64,000 bases of DNA from Sphingomonas kaistensis (lineage in GTDB: Bacteria; Pseudomonadota; Alphaproteobacteria; Sphingomonadales; Sphingomonadaceae). Location of the stretch: positions 2,053,001-2,117,000 of the forward strand of contig NZ_JAATJC010000001.1 of assembly GCF_011927725.1 (NCBI RefSeq). Direction: 5' to 3'. A program made the position numbers and the translations under genes. Below, one piece after another: positions 1 to 8,583 of the stretch; the first letter of the stretch is position 1; each line of letters opens with the position of its first letter. The notes beneath the pieces were generated by a model. That model was not told where the DNA came from and did not search any database. It was given only the letters and a program-made list of their open reading frames with translations.

Positions 1-1985
1 ACCTCGCGGTCCGGCGTGCGGCGCAAGGGGGCCTGGGGACCGGCCGTCTTCACACTCGCCTAGTCGCCCTATTCTCGATCATCGCCGCGGTTCCGACCGT
101 CCTGGTGGCGATCTTCGCCTCCTTCCTCCTGCAGTTCGGCCTCGAATTCTGGTTCTCGAACCGGGCGCAGACCGTGCTCACGCAGGCCCAAAGCACCGCC
201 GCCATCTACGAGCGCGAGCATCGGGAGCGGCTGCGCAGCGACATGGAAGCGATGGGAGTGGACGTCGTGCGGGGCTTGAACGCCTTCGGCCCGACGTCGA
301 CCGATTTCCAGACCGTGCTCTACCAGCAGGTCGCCTATCGCCAGTTGCGCGAAGCCGCTCTCTTCACCCTGAGCGATCGCGGCGAGTGGATCACCTATGC
401 GGTGGTCAATTTCGACAATCGCCCGATTGAGCAGCGTTTCACGCCGAACGAGGGGCGCGGGCTGAAGGCCGGGCAGGTGTCGATCAAGATCGGCAAGGCG
501 GACCGGATCGAAGGACTGATCCGCCTCGACCCGGACGAACCGGTGTTCCTCTACGGCGCGCGTGAGATCAACGCCGCCGCGGTTGGTGCGGTGCGCCAGG
601 CGAGCCAGGCCGCGGAAGGCTATCGGCGGACGCTGGAACGCGCGCGCGCGCTGCAATTGCGCTTTAACGCGGCCCTGCTTCTTGGCGCGCTGGTCATCGT
701 CGGCCTCGCCATTTTCGTAGCGCTGCGGCTGGCCGATCGGCTGGTCCGACCGCTTGGTGGCCTCGTGTCAGCCGCCGGCCGCGTGGAGGAAGGCGACTTC
801 TCCGCACGGGTCGAAGTCAATCGCAAAGATGACGAACTGGGCGTGCTGGCAGCCGCCTTCAATCGCATGACCGGACGTCTCGAGGAGCAGACCGGGGCGC
901 TCAAGGCCGTCAACACGCAGCTCGACACCCGCCGCGCCTTCATCGAGGCGGTCCTGGGATCGGTCACGGCCGGCGTCATCGCTCTCGACGATGACCGCCG
1001 GATCCTGCTCACCAATCGCTCGGCCGAGGCGCTGCTGCAGCAAGGGGCCGAAGGGATCGAGGACCGCACGCTCCACGAGGTCAGCCACGAGCTCGAGGAA
1101 TTCCTCTGCGGCGACCAGCGCGAGGCCGATGTGCTGGTCAGGGCCGAGGGCGGGCAGCGCACGCTGGCGGTAAAACGCGTTCGCTATGCCGATGGCTGGG
1201 TGCTGACCTTCGACGACATCACCGAACAGCTGGCCGACCAGCGCCGCGCCGCCTGGTCCGACATCGCGCGGCGCATCGCGCACGAGATCAAGAACCCGCT
1301 GACCCCGATCCAGCTTGCCGCCGAACGCATCCAGCGCCGCTTCGGCAAGGAAGTGCAGAGCGATCCCGAGACGTTCAGCCGCCTGACCGAAACCATCGTC
1401 CGCCAGGTCGGCGACTTGCGCCGAATGGTCGACGAATTCAGCAATTTCGCGCGCATGCCCAAGCCCAAGTTCCGCGAGGAGAATGTCCACGACATCGCCC
1501 GCACCAGCCTGTTCCTGCACGAGGTCGCTCACCCCGGCATCACTTTCACCCTGGTCCCGCCGCAGGGAGACATCCGCATGGTCTGCGACCGTGGCCAACT
1601 TGGCCAAGCGCTGACAAATGTGGTAAAGAACGCCGTGGAAGCCATTGAAAGCAGAAGAAATCGCGGCGAACATAGTCTGGAGGGCGACCGTGTCACCTTG
1701 CGTCTCAGCAAGGATAGCAGGCAGCTGGTGATGGACCTCAACGACACCGGCATCGGATTGCCGCAGGACCGCGAGCGGCTGACCGAGCCTTACATGACGA
1801 CGCGGGTCCGGGGCACCGGCCTCGGCCTCGCCATCGTCAAGAAGATTGTCGAGGAACATGGCGGCGAGATCGCCTTCCTCGATCGTGCGGGCGGCGGAAC
1901 CCATGTCCGCATCGCCTTTGACCTTGCCCGCCTGGCGCTGCTCGCCGAGGCGGCCGAACAACCCCAAGACGAGGAGTCAGCCTGA
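1..1985 (+). CDS. ntrY: Nitrogen-regulation sensor histidine kinase NtrY, 5' end missing
   Basis: Membrane histidine kinase of the NtrY/NtrX two-component system. The frame is open from base 3 to the left edge, so the gene begins outside the window; about 660 codons are visible and the family is usually over 700. In order I see a membrane segment near bases 70-130, an extracytoplasmic stretch, a second membrane segment near 670-730, a HAMP region, a PAS-like domain near 940-1220, the H-box ARRIAHEIKNPLTP with the phospho-accepting His codon at 1281-1283, then the ATPase N-box NVVKNAVEAI, DTGIGLP and GTGLGLAI. Only one base separates its stop from ntrX, so the kinase and its regulator are co-transcribed. 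The family senses redox or nitrogen state in other alphaproteobacteria; the signal here cannot be read from sequence. Confidence 0.95.
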   Translation, partial: LAVRRAAQGGLGTGRLHTRLVALFSIIAAVPTVLVAIFASFLLQFGLEFWFSNRAQTVLTQAQSTAAIYEREHRERLRSDMEAMGVDVVRGLNAFGPTSTDFQTVLYQQVAYRQLREAALFTLSDRGEWITYAVVNFDNRPIEQRFTPNEGRGLKAGQVSIKIGKADRIEGLIRLDPDEPVFLYGAREINAAAVGAVRQASQAAEGYRRTLERARALQLRFNAALLLGALVIVGLAIFVALRLADRLVRPLGGLVSAAGRVEEGDFSARVEVNRKDDELGVLAAAFNRMTGRLEEQTGALKAVNTQLDTRRAFIEAVLGSVTAGVIALDDDRRILLTNRSAEALLQQGAEGIEDRTLHEVSHELEEFLCGDQREADVLVRAEGGQRTLAVKRVRYADGWVLTFDDITEQLADQRRAAWSDIARRIAHEIKNPLTPIQLAAERIQRRFGKEVQSDPETFSRLTETIVRQVGDLRRMVDEFSNFARMPKPKFREENVHDIARTSLFLHEVAHPGITFTLVPPQGDIRMVCDRGQLGQALTNVVKNAVEAIESRRNRGEHSLEGDRVTLRLSKDSRQLVMDLNDTGIGLPQDRERLTEPYMTTRVRGTGLGLAIVKKIVEEHGGEIAFLDRAGGGTHVRIAFDLARLALLAEAAEQPQDEESA

Positions 1986-1986
1986 T

Positions 1987-3378
1987 ATGGCACTTGAAGT
2001 GCTGGTGGTCGACGACGAGGCCGACATTCGCGAACTGGTCGCCGGCGTGCTGGAGGACGAGGGCTATGCAGTGCGCTCGGCAGGTAATTCGACCGAGGCG
2101 CTCGATGCGATCGAAAGCCGTCGGCCGAGCCTGGTCCTGCTCGACGTGTGGCTGCAGGGCTCACGGATGGACGGGTTGCAGCTGCTGGAAGAGGTCAAGC
2201 GGCGCGATCCGTCGCTGCCGGTGCTGATGATCAGCGGCCACGGCAATCTCGACACCGCGGTCGCCGCCATTCGCGAAGGCGCGATCGACTTCATCGAAAA
2301 GCCGTTCGAGGCCAGCCGCCTGCTCCATCTGGTCGGGCGTGCGACGGAAACCGACCGGCTTCGGCGCGAGAATGCCGATCTCAAGATGCGGGTCGGGAGC
2401 GACGACCAGCTCAATGGTTCTTCGATCGCCATCAATACCGTCCGGGCGACGCTCAAGCGGGTGGCGCCGACCGGCAGCCGGGTGCTGATCACCGGGCCCG
2501 CGGGCGTCGGTAAGGAAATTGCCGCTCGCACCATCCACAATTGGAGTACCCGCGCCGGCGGGCCCTTCGTCACCGTCGCAGCGGCACGGATGGACCCGGA
2601 CCGGGTCGAAGAGGAGCTGTTCGGGTCGGACAGCGATGGCGTCGCCCGGCCCGGCTTCCTCGAGCAGGCGCATGGCGGGACACTGTTTCTCGACGAAATC
2701 GCCGACATGCCCCTCACCACGCAGGGCAAGATCCTCCGCGTCCTCACCGACCAGAGCTTCACCCGGGTCGGCGGGCAGCGCCCGGTCAAGGTCGACGTCC
2801 GTGTTCTCTCCGCCACCTCGCGCAACCTGTCGGAGGAGATCGCCGCGGGCCGCTTCCGCGAAGATCTCTATTATCGCCTCAACGTCGTTCCGGTGCGCAT
2901 CCCGCCGCTCCGCGAACGGCGCGAGGACATTCCGGAGCTGAGCGCGCACTACCTCGCGCGGTTCGCGGCCGAGCGTCGGATGCCGCCCCCCAATCTCTCG
3001 GACGAGGCGCTTGCGGCGCTCCAGGCCCACGACTGGCCGGGCAACGTCCGCCAGTTGCGCAACATCATCGAACGGACGGTGATCATGGCGCCCGGCGACC
3101 GGCTGGCTCGGATCGACGTCGACATGCTTCCGGCCGAGGTGCTCGACACCGGGGGCTCGGGCGGGTTGTCGTCGGCCACCCTCTCGATCATGGGCTCGCC
3201 GCTGCGCGAGGCCCGCGAAAGCTTCGAGCGCGAATATCTGCGGGTCCAGATCCGCCGCTTCTCGGGCAACATCAGCCGCACCGCCAGCTTCATCGGGATG
3301 GAGCGTTCGGCGCTGCACCGGAAGCTCAAGGCACTGGGCCTCGGGGACAAGGGACAGAATGGCGAGGAGGAGCGTTAA
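1987..3378 (+). CDS. ntrX: Response regulator NtrX (AAA+ type)
   Basis: Partner regulator of NtrY, 463 residues. The start is the ATG at 1987, which opens the receiver domain directly (MALEVLVVDDEADIR); upstream in-frame starts lie inside ntrY. The receiver has acidic pocket D9-D10, phospho-acceptor D53 (LVLLDVW) and the conserved Lys in IEKPF. The AAA+ domain has Walker A GPAGVGKE and Walker B GGTLFLDEIADMP. The C-terminus carries a Fis-type helix-turn-helix (NISRTASFIGMERSALHRKL). The sigma-54 contact loop GAFTGA is absent; the equivalent stretch reads SDSDGVARPGF. That is usual for alphaproteobacterial NtrX and suggests it does not activate sigma-54 promoters in the NtrC manner. It is likely co-transcribed with ntrY. 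Confidence 0.95.
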   Translation: MALEVLVVDDEADIRELVAGVLEDEGYAVRSAGNSTEALDAIESRRPSLVLLDVWLQGSRMDGLQLLEEVKRRDPSLPVLMISGHGNLDTAVAAIREGAIDFIEKPFEASRLLHLVGRATETDRLRRENADLKMRVGSDDQLNGSSIAINTVRATLKRVAPTGSRVLITGPAGVGKEIAARTIHNWSTRAGGPFVTVAAARMDPDRVEEELFGSDSDGVARPGFLEQAHGGTLFLDEIADMPLTTQGKILRVLTDQSFTRVGGQRPVKVDVRVLSATSRNLSEEIAAGRFREDLYYRLNVVPVRIPPLRERREDIPELSAHYLARFAAERRMPPPNLSDEALAALQAHDWPGNVRQLRNIIERTVIMAPGDRLARIDVDMLPAEVLDTGGSGGLSSATLSIMGSPLREARESFEREYLRVQIRRFSGNISRTASFIGMERSALHRKLKALGLGDKGQNGEEER

Positions 3379-3419
3379 GACCTCCAGGCTCGCAACGATA
3401 ATTAAAAGAACAGCAAACA

Positions 3420-3932
3420 ATGCCGTCCAAGTCCCTCAGTCTGCAGGATCATTTTCTCAACAGCCTGCGCCGTTCCAAGACCCCGGTGACCATCTTCCTG
3501 GTCAAGGGCGTCAAGCTGACCGGCGTCATCACGTGGTTCGATGCCTTTTCGCTGCTTCTGCGCCGCGAGGGCGTGGCGCAGCTGATCTACAAGCATGCCA
3601 TGTCGACCATCCTGCCGAGCGAGGCGCCCGACGACATCGACCTGATCAGCTTCCGCGGTGACGGTCTGGAGGAGGGGAGGGCGACCCTGCAGGACCTGTT
3701 CCTTGCTGCCGCCATTCGCGAGCGCTCAGCGATGACGGTGTTCCTGGTCAACGGCGTGATGCTGCAGGGTGAGGTCGTGGCGTTCAACCGTTTCTCCATG
3801 CTGCTCGGTCGCGGCCAGCAGGTGCAGCTGGTCTACAAGCATGCGGTATCGACGATGCAGCCCGCGACATCGCTTCAGCTTGGGGCCGCCGATCCCGACA
3901 GTGATGACCTTGGCCGGGAGCTGCGGCCTTGA
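3420..3932 (+). CDS. hfq: RNA chaperone Hfq with two tandem Sm domains
   Basis: Hfq pairs small RNAs with mRNAs. This protein has 170 residues against about 75-100 for ordinary Hfq, because two full Hfq/Sm folds lie in one chain. Domain 1 runs roughly residues 6-66 ([39 protein letters not shown]). Domain 2 runs roughly 86-146 ([42 protein letters not shown]). Both keep the YKHA-S Sm2 signature. The rim residues differ: domain 1 has RRSK, domain 2 has RERS. Both have Phe where E. coli has Tyr25. A trimer would give six Sm folds. The ribosome site before ATG 3420 is weak (AAGAACAGC). The stop overlaps the TTG start of hflX. Tandem Hfq is known from sphingomonads and Zymomonas. Confidence 0.95.
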   Translation: MPSKSLSLQDHFLNSLRRSKTPVTIFLVKGVKLTGVITWFDAFSLLLRREGVAQLIYKHAMSTILPSEAPDDIDLISFRGDGLEEGRATLQDLFLAAAIRERSAMTVFLVNGVMLQGEVVAFNRFSMLLGRGQQVQLVYKHAVSTMQPATSLQLGAADPDSDDLGRELRP

Positions 3933-5233
3933 GCACCGGCTTCGATCGCGCCGGCGGCGATGGACTGCGCCGCGGGGAACGGGCGCTGGTGGTCCTTCCC
4001 GATCGCTCCAGCGAAACCAACTCGCGGACGACCGAGGCCCGGCTCGACGAAGCGGCGGGCCTTGCCGAGGCGATCAGCCTCGATGTCGTCGAGCGCATGT
4101 CCTTCCGCATCCGCCAGCCGCGCCCCGCCACATTGTTCGGCAAGGGTCAGGTCGAGGAGATCGCCGCGCGCGCCGAAGCGGTCGAGGCGAAGGTGGTGGT
4201 GGTCGATGCCGCGCTCACGCCAGTGCAGCAGAAGAACCTCGAGGACGGGACCAAGGCCAAGGTGATCGACCGCACCGGCCTGATCCTGGAGATCTTCGGT
4301 GAGCGCGCGGCAACGGCGGAAGGCCGGCTGCAGGTCGAGCTTGCTCACCTCGATTACCAGGCTGGGCGCCTTGTGCGCAGCTGGACCCACCTTGAGCGCC
4401 AGCGCGGCGGCTTCGGCTTCCTTGGCGGGCCGGGCGAAACCCAGATCGAGGCTGATCGCCGGCTGATCCGTGATCGCATGGCGCGAATCCGCAAGGAACT
4501 GGAGCAGGTCAAGCGGACCCGCGCGTTGCATCGTGATCGCCGCAAGCGCGCCCCGTGGCCCGTCATCGCACTGGTCGGCTACACCAACGCCGGAAAGTCG
4601 ACGCTCTTCAACCGACTGACGCGCGCTACCGTACTGGCCGAGGACCTGCTGTTCGCGACGCTCGACCCGACCATGCGCGAAATCCAGCTGCCGGGCTTCG
4701 ACAAGGCGATCCTGTCGGACACGGTGGGCTTCGTCTCGAACCTCCCGACGGAGCTGGTGGCGGCCTTTCGCGCCACGCTGGAAGAGGTCGCCTCGGCCGA
4801 CCTCATCCTCCACGTCCGCGACATCCATCATCCCGACAGCGACGCGCAAAAGGCCGACGTCGAACAGGTGCTCGCCGACCTCGGGCTCGGAGAAGGGGAG
4901 GACGGTCCACCGCGCCTCGAAGTGTGGAACAAGGTCGACCTGATCGAGGGCGAAGAACGCGCCGCGGTCGAGAATGAAGCCGACCGGCGAGAGGATGTCA
5001 TCACTCTGTCCGCCTTGACCGGGGAAGGGGAGGACCGGCTGGCGGCTCGTGTCGCCGATCTGCTGCGCGAGGGCGCCGCGGTCCATCACCTGCGACTGTC
5101 GGCCGGTGAGGGCGGCAAGCTCGCCTGGCTGCACAGCCGCGGCGAGGTTCTCGACAGCCGCAACGAGGGCGACGAAATGTTCGTGGTCGTGCGGCTCAGC
5201 CCCGAGAACTGGCAGCGCTGGCAGGGCCTCTGA
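3929..5233 (+). CDS. hflX: Ribosome-associated GTPase HflX
   Basis: HflX binds the 50S subunit and rescues or splits stalled and stressed ribosomes. It has 434 residues, normal for the family. An N-terminal HflX domain (about 20-125) and a basic helical linker with the [17 protein letters not shown] motif (about 162-178) precede the GTPase domain: G1 GYTNAGKST at 217-225, G3 DTVGF at 264-268, G4 NKVD at 334-337. The start is TTG at 3929, embedded in the hfq stop (TTGA), so translation is probably coupled to hfq. The hfq-hflX pairing is conserved in many proteobacteria. Confidence 0.95.
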   Translation: MSTGFDRAGGDGLRRGERALVVLPDRSSETNSRTTEARLDEAAGLAEAISLDVVERMSFRIRQPRPATLFGKGQVEEIAARAEAVEAKVVVVDAALTPVQQKNLEDGTKAKVIDRTGLILEIFGERAATAEGRLQVELAHLDYQAGRLVRSWTHLERQRGGFGFLGGPGETQIEADRRLIRDRMARIRKELEQVKRTRALHRDRRKRAPWPVIALVGYTNAGKSTLFNRLTRATVLAEDLLFATLDPTMREIQLPGFDKAILSDTVGFVSNLPTELVAAFRATLEEVASADLILHVRDIHHPDSDAQKADVEQVLADLGLGEGEDGPPRLEVWNKVDLIEGEERAAVENEADRREDVITLSALTGEGEDRLAARVADLLREGAAVHHLRLSAGEGGKLAWLHSRGEVLDSRNEGDEMFVVVRLSPENWQRWQGL

Positions 5234-5262
5234 AGCGGCGGGGCCGCTGAATTTGGATTTCT

Positions 5263-5718
5263 TCAGGCCAGCGGAAGGCTGCCCGTCTGCCGCAGCGCTT
5301 CGCCGACCGCCAGCGCGGCGGATGTCGCGAGATTGAGCGAACGAACCTCTGGTCGCATCGGGATTCGCAATTGTACCTCGCATTGCGCGGCAACATGGTC
5401 GGGGACACCTGCACTTTCCTTGCCGAACAACAGGATATCATCGGGCTTGAAGGCCTGGTGATAAGGCGAGATCGTCGCCTTGCTGGAAAACAGAACGAGC
5501 CGTCCGGCGGGATTGGCCGCCCGGAAAGCCGCGAAGTCGCGATGACGGACGAACTCGACATGGTCGATATAATCCATGGCCGTTCGCCGGACCCGGCGGT
5601 CGTCCCAGGCGAAACCCATCGGCTCGATCAGGTCGACCGCGACGCCCAGGCAAGCGCCCAAACGGAGGACGGCGCCGACGTTGCCGGCAATCTCGGGCTC
5701 GAAAAGCGCGACCCGCAT
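5263..5718 (-). CDS. trmL: tRNA (cytidine(34)-2'-O)-methyltransferase
   Basis: SPOUT-family methyltransferase for the wobble base of tRNA-Leu, 151 residues, the usual size. The start MRVALFEPEIAGNVG at 5718 matches the family N-terminus; an extension further upstream would enter mazG. Motifs seen are N-G-AVLRL-AC near the start, the central LFGKESAGVP, and the C-terminal RIPM-PEVRSLNLATSAALA that forms the SAM-binding knot. It lies one base after the mazG stop and is probably co-transcribed with it. Confidence 0.93.
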   Translation of the reverse strand: MRVALFEPEIAGNVGAVLRLGACLGVAVDLIEPMGFAWDDRRVRRTAMDYIDHVEFVRHRDFAAFRAANPAGRLVLFSSKATISPYHQAFKPDDILLFGKESAGVPDHVAAQCEVQLRIPMRPEVRSLNLATSAALAVGEALRQTGSLPLA

Positions 5719-5719
5719 G

Positions 5720-6493
5720 TCAGCGCTGCTTCTGCGCGGCCCAGAGCTGCTCCTGTTCCTCAAGGGTCATGTCTGTGAAGCCTGGAGTAGTTTCGATGGC
5801 GCGGAAACGACGTTCGAACTTGGCATTGCCCTTGCGGAGCGCTTCCTCGGGATTGATCTTGAGGAACCGCGCCAAGTTGACCACCGCGAACAGCAGGTCG
5901 CCGATTTCCTCCTCGCGTTCTTCGTCGCTCGCCGCCGTGGCGACTTCTTCCAGTTCTTCCAGGATCTTGTTGCGCGGACCTGAGACGTCGGGCCAATCGA
6001 AGCCCGTGCGCGCGGCCCGTTTCTGCAACTTGGCCGCGCGCTCGAGCGCCGGAAGTGCAAGCGCAACGCCGGCCAGCACGCTGGGATCGTCGGCGCGGGC
6101 CGCACGCTCGGAGGCTTTGATCTCTTCCCACCGATGATGCCCCCCCTCGGCATCATCACCAAAGATATGCGGATGGCGGCGCTCCATCTTGTCGCTGATG
6201 CCGTCGAGCACCTCGTGCAAAGTGAAGTGACCGGCTTCGGCCGCGATCTGCGCGTGAAAGACGATCTGCAAAGCAAGATCGCCGAGTTCATCCTTGAGGT
6301 CGTGGAGGTCACCGCGGGCGATCGCATCGGCGACCTCATAGGCTTCCTCGATCGTATAAGGCGCGATGGTCGCGAACGTCTGGACCGTGTCCCATTCGCA
6401 GCCCTTATCGGGGTCCCGCAGTCGCGCCATCACGCTCATGAGGCGCGCAAGGGCAGCGGAAGCGTCGGGCTGTGCGGAAGTTCGCTCGGTCAT
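5720..6493 (-). CDS. mazG: Nucleoside triphosphate pyrophosphohydrolase MazG
   Basis: Hydrolyses NTPs to NMP and pyrophosphate, a house-cleaning role for aberrant nucleotides. The start is taken at ATG 6493 (MTERTSAQPDAS), 257 residues; a further in-frame TTG upstream has no support. Two MazG folds are visible: the first around residues 15-120, with CEWDTVQTFATIAPYTIEEAYEV and DELGDLALQI, and the second around 155-230, with EELEEV and EEIGDLLFAVVNLAR. The paired acidic EExxE/ExxD sets are the Mg ligands. Its promoter should lie in the AT-rich stretch 6560-6605. Confidence 0.95.
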   Translation of the reverse strand: MTERTSAQPDASAALARLMSVMARLRDPDKGCEWDTVQTFATIAPYTIEEAYEVADAIARGDLHDLKDELGDLALQIVFHAQIAAEAGHFTLHEVLDGISDKMERRHPHIFGDDAEGGHHRWEEIKASERAARADDPSVLAGVALALPALERAAKLQKRAARTGFDWPDVSGPRNKILEELEEVATAASDEEREEEIGDLLFAVVNLARFLKINPEEALRKGNAKFERRFRAIETTPGFTDMTLEEQEQLWAAQKQR

Positions 6494-6623
6494 GAGGGGT
6501 TCTTGAGGGCAAGACGGAACAGACGCAATCGGTCTTGGGGCCAATGGCTTTGATCGTTGAGTTAACCCATCCAACGACAAGTATGATAATATGTATTATG
6601 TAAAGCGCGAGTGGGTCAGAAGC
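6494..6623. promoter_or_regulatory. AT-rich intergenic region upstream of mazG
   Basis: This 130-base gap lies between the start of mazG and the stop of the next minus-strand gene. It holds the most AT-rich stretch of the first 10 kb (about 6580-6603, with TATGATAAT and TATTATGTAAA). On the minus strand this could supply a -10 element for mazG-trmL, but I cannot fix a -35 with proper spacing. No coding capacity is seen. Confidence 0.35.
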
Positions 6624-7217
6624 TTAGCCTTCCAGCACCAGCCAGCGCCCCTCCACGCTCCAGCGAGTCAGGCTCGTGAGGTAGTTCATTCCCAACACGT
6701 TGAGCTCGTCTCCGTCGGCGATGAACATGCGGACGTTGCGCCGCTGGATGTCGCCGACCGTGACTGCGTCTGCCCTCGCGCTTGCTACGCGGATCAGGCC
6801 GTTGCCGGTACGGACCAATTGATTGCGCTGGCCACCGACCGGTAGCCCGGCGAGCATCGCGGTCTTCCGGCCGACGGTTGTCATCGTCGCGCCGCTGTCG
6901 ACCAGGAAATCGACCGGCACACCATTCACCTCCGCCTGGATCCAGAAGTGGCCGTCTACCGCCAACGGCACACGGATGACGTCGCCGGCGAGTTGGACGG
7001 GCTTCCCGGTCGCCTCCGCCTCCAGCCGCTGCGCGACGTAATTGAGGTCGTCACGGAAGCTGAACACGATGAAGCCCGCGCCGAAGATCACCAGGAACGC
7101 GAGGACCGAGGTAATGCCCTTGGCGAGCGGTGCACGCCGCCCGATCAGAGCGCCCGCGACCAGCATCACCGCCATCAGCAGGTAGAGCCCGCCCAGCTGG
7201 ATGTCGTTGGTGACCAT
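6624..7217 (-). CDS. Membrane-anchored retropepsin-like aspartic protease (copy 1)
   Basis: Protein of 197 residues of the clan AA, TIGR02281-like family. Two N-terminal membrane segments (about 10-28 and 35-53) are followed by a periplasmic retropepsin fold with the catalytic motif FLVDSGATMTTV near residue 103 and the conserved NVLGMNYLTSL near the C-terminus. The family forms dimers with one catalytic Asp per chain; no natural substrate is established to my knowledge. It directly follows its paralogue: the paralogue's neighbour boundary is exact, with this gene's ATG at 7215-7217 and the other gene's stop at 7218-7220. Confidence 0.85.
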   Translation of the reverse strand: MVTNDIQLGGLYLLMAVMLVAGALIGRRAPLAKGITSVLAFLVIFGAGFIVFSFRDDLNYVAQRLEAEATGKPVQLAGDVIRVPLAVDGHFWIQAEVNGVPVDFLVDSGATMTTVGRKTAMLAGLPVGGQRNQLVRTGNGLIRVASARADAVTVGDIQRRNVRMFIADGDELNVLGMNYLTSLTRWSVEGRWLVLEG

Positions 7218-7808
7218 TCAGGGCTGCAGGACCAGGGTGTTACCCTGAACGCCCCAGCTGTCGAGGCTGGACAGGAAATCCATGCCGAGCACGTTGACGC
7301 CATCATTGGGGTTGATGTTAACCGACTTGTCGACGCGGCGGATCGGACCAAGTTCGATCAGGCCTGCCGTCACCCGCGGCATGAACACGGTGCCGTTGGC
7401 GGTGCTGACGACATTGCCGCGCATGCCGGGCTTGAGACCCGCGGCGGCGGCGAGATCGGCTGAGATGGTGGTGGTGGTGGCGCCACTGTCGACCAGGAAG
7501 CGCGCCTCGCGCCCGTTGACCTTGCCATCGACCCAGAAGTGGCCGTCGTCGCGCTTGGCGATACGCAAGGCGCCACCGCTGACCTCCGCCGGCGCTTCGC
7601 CAAGCGCCTCGCTTTTCAGCCGTGCGCCCAGCGTTCCGAACTCACCGCGGAAGGCGAAAAGTGAGAAGGCGACCGCGAAAATGCCGAGCCAGGCGAAGCC
7701 CATGCGTGCCGCCTTGCCTGCGCTGAGGCCGCGTCCGATCAGGCTGGTTGCGATGAATACCAGCATGACCAGCAGGATCAGTGCGTTGGGTAGCTGGCCG
7801 TCGTCCAT
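7218..7808 (-). CDS. Membrane-anchored retropepsin-like aspartic protease (copy 2)
   Basis: Protein of 196 residues with the same design as the adjacent gene: two membrane segments (about 8-25 and 33-52), then a retropepsin fold with FLVDSGATTTTI near residue 107 and NVLGMDFLSSLDSWGVQG near the end. The two copies share the motif spacing GHFWV/I, VDSGAT and NVLGM but are clearly diverged elsewhere, so this is an old tandem duplication. The stop abuts the start of copy 1, so both are made from one mRNA. It follows the MBL-fold gene by 10 bases. Confidence 0.85.
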   Translation of the reverse strand: MDDGQLPNALILLVMLVFIATSLIGRGLSAGKAARMGFAWLGIFAVAFSLFAFRGEFGTLGARLKSEALGEAPAEVSGGALRIAKRDDGHFWVDGKVNGREARFLVDSGATTTTISADLAAAAGLKPGMRGNVVSTANGTVFMPRVTAGLIELGPIRRVDKSVNINPNDGVNVLGMDFLSSLDSWGVQGNTLVLQP

Positions 7809-7818
7809 CGCGTTGAAA

Positions 7819-8583
7819 TCAGAGCTCCAATTCGAGCCCGTCGAAGGCCGGTTCGACCCAGTCGGGCAGTTCAGACACTAGTTGGGCATGGTCCATGCTG
7901 TTGTCGAGGTGCGACAGCACAAGATGCCCCACCTTGAGGTCGCGCGCCCAACCGAGCACCGCGTCGAGGTGGGCGTGGGTCGGGTGCGGACGGCGGCGCA
8001 GGCAGTCAGACACCCAGATGTCGGCGCCCTCATAAAGTGACGCCATGGCGTCGGTCAGCTCGACATAGTCGATGGCGTAGACGAGACTCTTCGCGCCCTC
8101 ATCGAAGCGCAGGCCGAGACTGGTGATCCGGCCATGCGGCTGGTCGACGAAGCGCACGCGCACGCCCTCGACGTCCCACTCCCCGTCAATGATGTAGGTC
8201 CGGCAGACCGCCGGATAGAGTGCGTTGCCGTTGAACAGATAGCGGAAGCGGTCGTGCAGACGCTCGATCAGGTCGGCGCGGCCGTGGACCGGGACCTGGT
8301 CGCCGCGGTTGTGGGCGACCTGACGAAGATCGTCGAGACCGTGGATGTGATCGGCGTGATCGTGGGTGATGATCACCCGCTCGACCTCCCCCATTCCGGC
8401 GGCATTGAGCTGTTCACGAAGGTCGGGGCCGGCGTCAATCAGGATCCGGGTTTCGCCAAGGGTCGCCAGCGCCGAGGCCCGCAGGCGGCGATTCTTCGGC
8501 TCGGCGGGATCGGCGCTGCCCCAGTCGTTGCCGATCCGGGGAACACCCGAGCTAGTGCCCGATCCGAGAATGCGGAGTTTCAC
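7819..8583 (-). CDS. MBL-fold metallohydrolase (PhnP/cyclic phosphodiesterase-like)
   Basis: Metallo-beta-lactamase-fold hydrolase of 254 residues. The start is GTG 8583 (VKLRILGSGTSSGVPRIG), which overlaps the tatD stop as GTGA; this GSGTSSGVP opening is typical of the PhnP-like subgroup. The zinc motif HxHxDH is THDHADHIHG, His 74 to His 79. Later ligands are in VYAIDY and LSHLD. In this subgroup substrates are cyclic nucleotides or 1,2-cyclic phosphates, but the real substrate here is unknown. It sits between tatD and the two membrane proteases in one minus-strand run starting at metG or further upstream. Confidence 0.85.
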   Translation of the reverse strand: MKLRILGSGTSSGVPRIGNDWGSADPAEPKNRRLRASALATLGETRILIDAGPDLREQLNAAGMGEVERVIITHDHADHIHGLDDLRQVAHNRGDQVPVHGRADLIERLHDRFRYLFNGNALYPAVCRTYIIDGEWDVEGVRVRFVDQPHGRITSLGLRFDEGAKSLVYAIDYVELTDAMASLYEGADIWVSDCLRRRPHPTHAHLDAVLGWARDLKVGHLVLSHLDNSMDHAQLVSELPDWVEPAFDGLELEL

